A stretch of 32,283 nucleotides of DNA from Planctomicrobium piriforme (lineage in GTDB: Bacteria; Planctomycetota; Planctomycetia; Planctomycetales; Planctomycetaceae). This document shows positions 8,124 through 14,291 of the stretch, piece by piece. Position 1 is the stretch's first letter. Each line of letters starts with the position of its first letter. Under the pieces are notes generated by a model. The model saw only the letters and a program-made list of their open reading frames with translations, was not told the DNA's origin and searched no databases. Where the stretch lies: the NCBI GenBank assembly GCA_945860955.1, contig CAMATH010000097.1:1-32283 (forward strand). The letters are read 5' to 3'. The position numbers and the translations under genes were made by a program.

Positions 8124-9788
8124 ATGGCTCACTATCACAATCCTGCGATTCGACAACTGAAGGATCAACAGGTTCGGTTTGTACCCCGGGATGTGCGACT
8201 CGATCAGATCGATCGCGCCGAACGTCTGGTGAATGAATTGAACGTGGGTGGTACGTACCACTACCAGGAACTTTGCCAGCAGATCACATTGTTCCGCCCT
8301 GAAATGTATCCCGATCTCATTCTGACCGGGGAGGAGGCGGCACATGATTTGCGGATCTTCATTGAGGATCTTTCCGACAGCGCCGACATACCGGCGGAAA
8401 GCTGCACTGAAGAGGTGCTGACCGTCGAAGACTTGAGTCGTCAGTTCAATGTTTCGACCAAAACGGTCGACCGTTGGCGGAATCGAGGTTTGGTCAGTCG
8501 GCGATTTGTGTTCGGGAACCGAAAGCGTGTGGGATTCCTGCGGTCTTCCGTCGAGCGATTTATCGCCCGCCAGGGGCCGGGGTTCGAAAAGAACGGTGGA
8601 TTCACCCGCATGAGCGATACGGATCGCGACGAAATCATCACCAAGGCTCGTCGCTTGGCTCAGGCCGGCGGCTGCCCGACCGAAATCAGCCGTCGGCTGG
8701 CCCGTCGTATGGGCCGCGCCGCCGAGACAATCCGGTCGACACTCAAACAATATGACCAGGAGCATCCGGATTCCCCGGTGTTCCCGGAAGCGCAAATGCA
8801 ACTGACGGATGACGTCAAGAACGAAATCTACCGCGGGTTTCGGAAAGGGATCAACGTGCAACGCCTCTCAGAAAAATACGGCCGGACTCGAACCAGCATC
8901 TACCGCATTGTTTCCGAAGTGCGGGCGCAGCGGCTGGTGGATCAGCCCATTGACTGCATCTTCCACCCCGAGTTCGAAGCGCCGGATGCCGACGAGTTGA
9001 TTCTCCACACGCCGGCCCCCACGCCCGAGAAGCCCACGACCCCCAAGGCGCCACCCGGACTCCCTCCGTATCTGGCGGGTCTGTATCGAATTCCACTGCT
9101 CACCAAAGAACAGGAAGTGTACTATTTCCGGAAGTTCAACTTTCTGAAGTTTTCCGCCGCCCGTCTCCGCGACCGACTCGACGTCTCACGCGCCAAAGCC
9201 GCGCTGATGGATCAGATCGAAGCGTACCTGGATGAAGCGACCGAGATCAAAAACTTGCTGATCCGCAGTAACCTCCGTTTGGTGGTCTCGATTGCGAAAA
9301 AGCACGTCAAACCGACCGGCAACTTCTTCGAGATGGTCAGCGACGGAAACCTCTCACTGATCCGCGCCATTGAGAAGTTCGACTACGGGAAGGGATTCAA
9401 ATTCTCGACCTACGCGAGTTGGGCGATCATGAAGAACTACGCCCGCTCGATCCCCGCCGAGAATACGTATCAGGATCGCTACCGCACCGGAAGCGACGAG
9501 TTGTTCCTCGCGTCGACCGATCGTCGCTCGGATCAATTTGAACAAGAGCGTGTCAATACGCAGCAACACCAGGCGCTGATGCAAATTCTCAGCCGGCTCG
9601 ACGAACGGGAGCGGAGCATTATCGTCTCGCGGTTCGGACTCGAACAAAACACCGAACCGCAGACGCTCGAACAGCTCGGCGGACGGTTTGGCGTGACCAA
9701 AGAACGGATCCGCCAGCTCGAGACCCGGGCGTTGATCAAGCTCCGCAAGATCGCGACCGAAGAGAAACTCGACATCCCGGGCATCTAA
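8124..9788 (+). CDS. Sigma-70-family RNA polymerase sigma factor with helix-turn-helix-rich N-terminal half
   Basis: A 554-residue sigma factor. The ATG at 8124 is preceded by GGGAGG at 8107-8112; the open frame runs further upstream but that part looks non-coding. The C-terminal half is a standard sigma-70 core: a region 1.2-like segment (PPYLAGLYRIPLLTKEQE, about 314-331), region 2 (NLLIRSNLRLVVSIAKK at 377-393, then FSTYASWAIMKNYARS at 427-442) and region 4 (RLDERERSIIVSRFGL at 491-506, GVTKERIRQLETRALIKLR at 523-541). The N-terminal 290 residues are unusual. They carry a MerR/excisionase-like helix-turn-helix (LTVEDLSRQFNVSTKTVDRW, 99-118), a second helical DNA-binding-like unit (about 165-210, ISRRLARRMGRAAETIRSTL) and a third (NVQRLSEKYGRTRTSIYRIV, 244-263). 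The Pro-rich stretch 296-316 links the halves. It is probably a lineage-specific alternative sigma factor; its regulon is unknown. Confidence 0.9.
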   Translation: MAHYHNPAIRQLKDQQVRFVPRDVRLDQIDRAERLVNELNVGGTYHYQELCQQITLFRPEMYPDLILTGEEAAHDLRIFIEDLSDSADIPAESCTEEVLTVEDLSRQFNVSTKTVDRWRNRGLVSRRFVFGNRKRVGFLRSSVERFIARQGPGFEKNGGFTRMSDTDRDEIITKARRLAQAGGCPTEISRRLARRMGRAAETIRSTLKQYDQEHPDSPVFPEAQMQLTDDVKNEIYRGFRKGINVQRLSEKYGRTRTSIYRIVSEVRAQRLVDQPIDCIFHPEFEAPDADELILHTPAPTPEKPTTPKAPPGLPPYLAGLYRIPLLTKEQEVYYFRKFNFLKFSAARLRDRLDVSRAKAALMDQIEAYLDEATEIKNLLIRSNLRLVVSIAKKHVKPTGNFFEMVSDGNLSLIRAIEKFDYGKGFKFSTYASWAIMKNYARSIPAENTYQDRYRTGSDELFLASTDRRSDQFEQERVNTQQHQALMQILSRLDERERSIIVSRFGLEQNTEPQTLEQLGGRFGVTKERIRQLETRALIKLRKIATEEKLDIPGI

Positions 9789-9836
9789 GCCTACGGGGCG
9801 TTGATCCCGAGCCACTGTGTTCTGGGCATCGGACTT

Positions 9837-9913
9837 GGGCACCGCCTCCCAGCGGTGCCCGGCAATTTCCCCCGGGTCCCCCGCTGGAACTCACCCTCCA
9901 GCGGTTTTTTTTT
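9837..9913 (+). terminator. Intrinsic terminator after the sigma-factor gene (two hairpins, T9 tract)
   Basis: Two hairpins follow the sigma stop codon. The first is a perfect 9-bp stem, GGGCACCGC (9837-9845) with GCGGTGCCC (9852-9860), and a 6-base loop. The second is an 8-bp stem, CCGCTGGA (9881-9888) with TCCAGCGG (9897-9904), and an 8-base loop, followed immediately by nine T residues (9905-9913). The second is a textbook rho-independent terminator on the plus strand. Confidence 0.85.
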
Positions 9914-9980
9914 AACCAACGGCATTGTGCCCCGTTTCGTTCCTTCAAAGCCAGATGGATCTTTCCGCAAGCGATAGCAA

Positions 9981-11381
9981 TCAATTGAAAAAACTGTATG
10001 GCGAAGGCAATAGGAACGAATGGTGTTCAAACAGTGTCAACTTGCCGTACTTCCCGATGAACTGCGTGAAGTACAGCAGGAAAACGTAAAACACCGTCAA
10101 CGGAACCGACGGCAGCCAACAGATCCACCGCCAGAGCCAGTGCGTTCGCTTCTCGCGGTGGGCCGCCCTGTAATAGGCCCAGCCGGTCAGCACCTTCGCC
10201 GGATAGATGGAGACGACGAATACAATCGTTACCAGCCACAGCGCGTCGCGAGGGGGCATGGCCGCCTTGAACAGGTACATCGGCAGTGCCAAGAGCAGCG
10301 TGATCAATAGGGTCACCAGCCATGAGAACGGCGCGTGCTTGTACAGCTCCCGCACCGTTTTCAATTCAAACATCGCCCCCAGCCGGTTTTCCGCCGCCAG
10401 ATGGGCCTGAAGGAACGGTACCCACAACAACACCGGCACCAACAAGAATCCGCCGAAGAGTGTGACCAGAATCGGCGGTCCCTCGGTCTTACTGGCGGCG
10501 GCAAAGAGCGCGGTCGGAATGAAAAGCCACGCCAAAGCCCCGGCAAATCCCTTCACTCCCAGCAGAAAGTGATGCCTCAGTCGCAGGCCGGTGACAAAAT
10601 TCGCCACCTCGCGCTCGGCGGTCTCCCAATAGTCCCCGTCGCGCAACCGCTTGGCGATCCACAGAACGTTCTTGAGCGGCCGAACGAAGCAACCCAAAGT
10701 TCCGCCACGGGCGACCGCGAGCGACATATGTGTTGCCGCCAGAACGCTCACGACGATCAGCGACATCTGTAGGCCCGCGTCCGACGGTGAACCGGGGTCG
10801 ATCAAATGGGAGTCATTCACGAAATGCGAGTACATTCGCAACGGGATCGTGCAGAGCCAAAGCCCCAGCGCGATCGACCCCAGCCGCGGCGCGAGCGCCA
10901 GGAGCGGAAAGGCGTCACGCAGCCGACCACTGCGGGCGACCCGCCCTTCGACTTCCAGCAAATACCCCAGCGCCAGAAAATTGACGATCGGAATCGCCGC
11001 CACAACCGCCAGCAGCACGATCAGACTGGCGATTCCAAACAGCGTCGTGAACAGCCAGCCGATCCCGCGGAAAACCGACAGGATCATCCGGGTGATCAGC
11101 CAGCGCTTCGGTATTTCCGGCTCGACGATTTCAAAATCGTGTTCGGACAGATAGTCCGACGGTTCGCCCGTTTCGGGAGATTGTAGAAACTCCACCAGTT
11201 CCAAACTGGAAACGGTGGAGCGTCCACCTCTCGGCGTCATCACTTCCGGCCCGTCGGCGAATTCCGTGATTTCGGTGGGCGGAGGCACTGGGGCCGGCAA
11301 TTCCAGCCCGGCGACTCCGTAGTCAGTCACCGGACCGTCGTTCGGCCCCGGGGAGCGACGTGTGGGTGGCTGTGTGTCCAC
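9981..11381 (-). CDS. Multi-pass integral membrane protein of unknown function
   Basis: A protein of about 466 residues if the GTG at 11381 is the start. A TTG at 11489 would add 36 residues that look unlike protein, and an ATG at 11240 would shorten the soluble leader; the start is uncertain. The N-terminal 95 residues are Pro/Glu-rich and cytoplasmic-looking (two acidic patches near SDYLSEHDFEIVEPEIP). The rest is six or more long hydrophobic segments, including one ending in FLALGYLLEVEGRVARSGRL (135-154), a paired segment around WLFIPTALFAAA, one around GGFLLVPVLLWVPFLQ and a C-terminal one (LPSVPLTVFYVFLLYF). The Gly-Arg-rich loop after the first membrane block resembles membrane-proximal loops of DUF4013-like proteins; I am not certain of the family. 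It is a lone minus-strand gene between the sigma terminator and a repeat-rich spacer. Confidence 0.75.
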   Translation of the reverse strand: MDTQPPTRRSPGPNDGPVTDYGVAGLELPAPVPPPTEITEFADGPEVMTPRGGRSTVSSLELVEFLQSPETGEPSDYLSEHDFEIVEPEIPKRWLITRMILSVFRGIGWLFTTLFGIASLIVLLAVVAAIPIVNFLALGYLLEVEGRVARSGRLRDAFPLLALAPRLGSIALGLWLCTIPLRMYSHFVNDSHLIDPGSPSDAGLQMSLIVVSVLAATHMSLAVARGGTLGCFVRPLKNVLWIAKRLRDGDYWETAEREVANFVTGLRLRHHFLLGVKGFAGALAWLFIPTALFAAASKTEGPPILVTLFGGFLLVPVLLWVPFLQAHLAAENRLGAMFELKTVRELYKHAPFSWLVTLLITLLLALPMYLFKAAMPPRDALWLVTIVFVVSIYPAKVLTGWAYYRAAHREKRTHWLWRWICWLPSVPLTVFYVFLLYFTQFIGKYGKLTLFEHHSFLLPSPYSFFN

Positions 11382-11524
11382 TGACTCTCGCGTTTGTGAC
11401 GGGTTCGAGAACGAGCAACTGTGTGAGATACTACCCGATTCCGTCGTGCGCCGTTTCGCAGAGTTTTTGGTGCAATCCCATAGACGCAATTTACCGGGGA
11501 ATCGTGAGACATGCTCGGGGAGCC

Positions 11525-11570
11525 GCGCCCGTCAGGAAGCGGTTTCCAGCTCAGGTTTCCTGGCGGGCGC
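11525..11570. repeat. Hairpin repeat, copy 1 (CCGCTTCCTGAC type on the minus strand)
   Basis: GCGCCCGTCAGGAA (11525-11538) pairs with TTCCTGGCGGGCGC (11557-11570), a 14-bp stem with one G-T pair and an 18-base loop. Read on the minus strand the element contains CCGCTTCCTGACGGGCGCGG. A 20-base match with one mismatch occurs at 24407-24426, so this is a dispersed repeat rather than a unique structure. Its spurious translation contains LPDGRGS, a string I recall from artefactual proteins predicted over interspersed bacterial repeats. Confidence 0.65.
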
Positions 11571-11638
11571 GCCTCCATCAGAATGTTTCAACCCGGACCG
11601 TGCGGAATATAGCCACCAAGCGGGCCGTAGTATTTTTA

Positions 11639-11675
11639 GACAGGATGAAAGGGATGAAGCGGATGCACAGGATTG
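11639..11675 (+). repeat. GGATGA-rich repeat, left arm of an inverted pair
   Basis: This stretch starts GACAGGATGAAAGGGATGAA and continues through GCGGATGCACAGGATTG. It is a degenerate run of GGATG(A) units at about 9-11-base spacing. It is related in reverse complement to 11757-11796, with 81 bases between the arms. It is non-coding. Confidence 0.6.
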
Positions 11676-11756
11676 CTGAGGCGACTGTCGATCGTGTGGT
11701 TTGGGAGTTTTTCGAATTCCGCCACTGACTCCCGAGGGCAGAAATGGCGAGCGACT

Positions 11757-11796
11757 CCATCCTGTTCAATCCCTTTCATCCTCTTCATCCTGTCAA
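11757..11796 (-). repeat. GGATGA-rich repeat, right arm of an inverted pair
   Basis: On the minus strand it reads TTGACAGGATGAAGAGGATG followed by AAAGGGATTGAACAGGATGG. It shares GACAGGATGA, the AAAGGGAT core and the CAGGAT end with the left arm, though the internal units are shuffled. It ends about 24 bases short of the DUF1571 stop codon. Confidence 0.6.
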
Positions 11797-11819
11797 TTTC
11801 TTTTCGTCTTTCATACGCA

Positions 11820-12734
11820 TTACTTGAACTTGTAGCTGCGGTTGTTCACATCGAAGTCAATATCCCGCAGGGCCACATCGGTTCGCAGGTTCTGGTACGT
11901 GTATTCTTCCATCAAGGGAGGTTCCGCCCCGGCCCGGGCGGGATATCCATAGCCAGCCAACCGAACCGGGAGTTTGGTCTCGGGGTTGATCAGCAGTTGA
12001 ACTTTGTGCATCGGAAAGTGCGGGCGTGACGTCGGATGCACGACCTCAAGCAGTTCACACGCGATCCCCGCGACTTCCACCTTGTCGGCCTGCCGGACGT
12101 TGGCTTCGCCATGCGGCGCTTCCTTTGCCCACCGCGCCAACAATTGGGCGAGTCCCTTTTCCAACCCCGCCATGGTGATGGGATAGCGATTCTCCTCCAT
12201 CACTTTGTCGGCGGACGGTGCCAGCGAGACGGTCCCCACCCACGAGGCGAGTCCCGATCCCTCATGAACCATCAATTTGCCTTTGTTCTGCCCTTCAACA
12301 TACAGCACTTCCCGGCCGGCGTGTGGCTCGATGAACTTGAAGTAGACGCTGAATGGATCCCGACGCAGCTTCATCAACATCGTATGCGGGACGACCGCCG
12401 CGCCCGATTTGAACTGCTCGCGTTTGATCAGTGTCGTAATGTAGCCGGGCACTTTGCGGAGAAGTTCCAGACTCCGCTCGGCGGCGACCGCCGCCGGCCC
12501 GATGGGGGAACTGCGCAGCGTCTCCCTAGCCTCCTCGGTCGGGCCCGCTTCAACCGATGCCGCGGAGGAATTGAGACTCTGGCCAGTTGACCGATTGCGG
12601 TCACGCGACGCGACCCGATCGCGCGGACCGGCGAGCGCGACCGCCGGTACCGACGTCGCGATTCCCGCCAGGCCACTGGCGAGCAGGGTGTGCAGAAACA
12701 AACGCCGGCTGGGGTCGGGGGGGTTCGGGTTCAT
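11820..12734 (-). CDS. Secreted DUF1571 protein with a twin-arginine-like signal peptide
   Basis: A 304-residue exported protein. The ATG at 12734 is preferred over an upstream TTG at 12785 because it places a signal peptide at the N-terminus: PSRRLFLHTLLASGLAG (residues 8-24) has a twin arginine at 10-11, a hydrophobic core and an ALA cleavage site near 33-35. The mature region matches the DUF1571 family: a helical start (GYITTLIKREQF), a strand-rich core with MKLRRDPFSVYFKF and GREVLYVEG, then RYPITMAGLEKGLAQLLARW, and a C-terminal half with LLINPETKLPVRL and YTYQNLRTDVAL. These proteins resemble the LolA/outer-membrane lipoprotein sorting fold in layout, but their function is unknown. Its upstream neighbour on the opposite strand is the Cys-rich lipoprotein gene. 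Family call good, role unknown. Confidence 0.85.
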   Translation of the reverse strand: MNPNPPDPSRRLFLHTLLASGLAGIATSVPAVALAGPRDRVASRDRNRSTGQSLNSSAASVEAGPTEEARETLRSSPIGPAAVAAERSLELLRKVPGYITTLIKREQFKSGAAVVPHTMLMKLRRDPFSVYFKFIEPHAGREVLYVEGQNKGKLMVHEGSGLASWVGTVSLAPSADKVMEENRYPITMAGLEKGLAQLLARWAKEAPHGEANVRQADKVEVAGIACELLEVVHPTSRPHFPMHKVQLLINPETKLPVRLAGYGYPARAGAEPPLMEEYTYQNLRTDVALRDIDFDVNNRSYKFK

Positions 12735-12820
12735 AGCGTTCGTATCGGCGGCGGGTCGTTTGGACAACGCGGAATGAACGGTCAACGCGGGCGAAACCGG
12801 GGGATTTTGTAAGAATTACA

Positions 12821-12838
12821 GGCACAATCGGCACAATC
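12821..12838. repeat. Tandem 9-base repeat
   Basis: GGCACAATC occurs twice in immediate succession (12821-12829 and 12830-12838), in the 245-base divergent region between the DUF1571 gene and the Cys-rich lipoprotein gene. It could be a regulator-binding site or a chance duplication; there is no further support. Confidence 0.4.
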
Positions 12839-12979
12839 CGCAAATATCGCCAATCGGGCTTGTTGACTTGAGTCGAATTTCGTATTTCACCGCTCCCTTC
12901 CCGCCTTTCGCCCCGATTGATCTCCGGGGACCCGTCGAAATGGGCGGAACTGACCCAGTCGAAGTGTAGGAGTCCCGCC

Positions 12980-13156
12980 ATGAAGAAGTTCGCTTTGCTC
13001 GCTTTCGGTTTGCTGGTCGCCGCCGCCCTCAACGGTTGCTGCTGTCCCCAGTCGTGTGGCAGCCCCTGTGGCTACGGAGGTGGTGGCTGCTCCACCGGTG
13101 GTTGTGGCGTACAGGGAGCCTATGCCGCCCCCTGTGGCGGCGGTTGCGGGATCTAG
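12980..13156 (+). CDS. Small Cys/Gly-rich lipoprotein
   Basis: A 58-residue peptide. The ATG at 12980 is preceded by GGAG at a good distance, and MKKFALLAFGLLVAAALNGC is a complete lipoprotein signal peptide (basic start, hydrophobic core, lipobox ending at Cys20). The mature part is only 39 residues, with 9 cysteines and 14 glycines: CCCPQSCGSPCGYGGGGC, a second CSTGGCGV segment and a final PCGGGCGI. The lipobox cysteine would be lipidated, leaving eight others for disulfides, metal binding or modification. There is no named family I recognise. It may be a membrane-anchored structural or metal-binding peptide; neighbouring genes encode a DUF1571 protein (divergent), a transglutaminase-like protein and an M50-HlyD membrane fusion. 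Short length lowers certainty, but the ribosome site and signal peptide support it. Confidence 0.72.
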   Translation: MKKFALLAFGLLVAAALNGCCCPQSCGSPCGYGGGGCSTGGCGVQGAYAAPCGGGCGI

Positions 13157-13194
13157 TCGAATTCCCGTAGCCACTCCCGACGCATTCAACCACT

Positions 13195-13224
13195 CCGACA
13201 TTCATTCCGCCAATCCGGTATGAT
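13195..13224 (+). promoter_or_regulatory. Possible promoter for the transglutaminase-like gene
   Basis: CCGACA (13195-13200), an 18-base spacer and TATGAT (13219-13224) resemble a sigma-70 promoter (4/6 and 5/6 matches). A hairpin follows at 13228-13253 (GGGGTCCTGA with TCAGGAACCC, one mismatch), which would lie at the start of the transcript. Confidence 0.3.
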
Positions 13225-13346
13225 GCAGGGGTCCTGATTTTCTTCAGGAACCCGAGTCGCTGGATCGCCGTCAACGGATCCCACGTCAACAGATTGGAAT
13301 TCGCAGCGAGAACCGCCGGCTCAGTCACTTCCTAAAGAAGCGGTTG

Positions 13347-14210
13347 ATGCAAATTCGCGTCGGTTACAAATTGGTTTACGACTGCCCGCAGTCGACACCA
13401 ATGATCTTGATGCTGAATATCCACTTTACACGGGTCTCGGACATCGTCATCCCGGACCATCTGATCACGCGTCCGTCACTCCCCATCACCGCGTTTCGTG
13501 ATGGGTTCGGCAACTGGTGCAGTCGGATCGTCGCCCCCCCCGGTCTGACTCAGATCTCCACCGACGCCGTCGTGAATGATGCCGGAGTGCCTGATGCCTG
13601 CGTTCCCGCGGCGCAACAGCATCCGGTTCAGTCACTGCCGGAAGAGACGCTGGTGTTCTTGTTGGGGAGCCGCTATTGCGAGACCGATCTCCTTTCGGAG
13701 ACCGCGTGGAGCCTGTTTGGCAATGCGCCGACCGGATGGGGCAGGGTCCAGTCGATTTGTGATTTTGTGCATCGCCACATCACATTCGGCTACGAACACG
13801 CCCGCGCGACCAAGACCGCGCTGCAGGTGTATCACGAACGCCGGGGAGTCTGCCGTGACTTCACGCACCTGGCGATCGCGTTCTGCCGCTGCCTGAATAT
13901 CCCCGCGCGGTATTGCACCGGATATTTGAGCGACATCGGCCTCCCGCCGCCGTACGCCCCCATGGATTTCGCCGCCTGGTTTGAGGTCTACTTGGGAGGA
14001 GCGTGGCATACGTTTGATGTGCGCAATAACGCTCCGCGAACCGGCCGGATTCTGATCGGACGGGGACGCGACGCGGCGGATGTCGCGATCAGCAACACGT
14101 TCGGTCCCAACACGCTGAAAAGCTTCGAGGTCTGGACTGACGAGGTGCGTGGCGGAACGGTCCCCCTCGGGTCCGCTTCCATGGCAACCCTCGCGGATAC
14201 TGCGCACTGA
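13347..14210 (+). CDS. Transglutaminase-like family protein
   Basis: A 287-residue protein with the papain-like transglutaminase core. The ATG at 13347 begins MQIRVGYKLVYDCPQ, a typical beta-rich N-terminal domain for bacterial members (about 1-95, with FRDGFGNWCSRI). The core has the catalytic cysteine at Cys169 in RRGVCRDFTHLAIAFCR, preceded by FVHRHITFGYEHA, and the histidine and aspartate at His221 and Asp224 in AWHTFDVRNN, so the Cys-His-Asp triad is intact. The sequence NIPARYCTGYL is also characteristic of this family. Such proteins act as cysteine proteases/peptidases or amide-forming enzymes; the substrate is unknown. No signal peptide or membrane segment is visible, so it is probably cytoplasmic. 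It lies 190 bases after the Cys-rich lipoprotein gene and converges with the M50-HlyD gene. Confidence 0.88.
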   Translation: MQIRVGYKLVYDCPQSTPMILMLNIHFTRVSDIVIPDHLITRPSLPITAFRDGFGNWCSRIVAPPGLTQISTDAVVNDAGVPDACVPAAQQHPVQSLPEETLVFLLGSRYCETDLLSETAWSLFGNAPTGWGRVQSICDFVHRHITFGYEHARATKTALQVYHERRGVCRDFTHLAIAFCRCLNIPARYCTGYLSDIGLPPPYAPMDFAAWFEVYLGGAWHTFDVRNNAPRTGRILIGRGRDAADVAISNTFGPNTLKSFEVWTDEVRGGTVPLGSASMATLADTAH

Positions 14211-14291
14211 GATTTTTGTCCAGCTCGAGGTGTGGAACGCGAAGTCGGTAAGTCGGTCGATCGCTGCGACAGAACGCTCACTCAACAACAT

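Larger units (their letters stand above)
11382..11819. other. Gene-free, repeat-rich spacer
   Basis: About 430 bases between the membrane-protein gene and the end of the DUF1571 gene, both on the minus strand. Open frames here are short and of poor composition. It carries a 14-bp-stem hairpin repeat (11525-11570) and an inverted pair of GGATGA-rich repeats (11639-11675 and 11757-11796), described separately. The promoter of the membrane-protein gene should lie in the lower part, but I see no clear motif. Confidence 0.6.
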
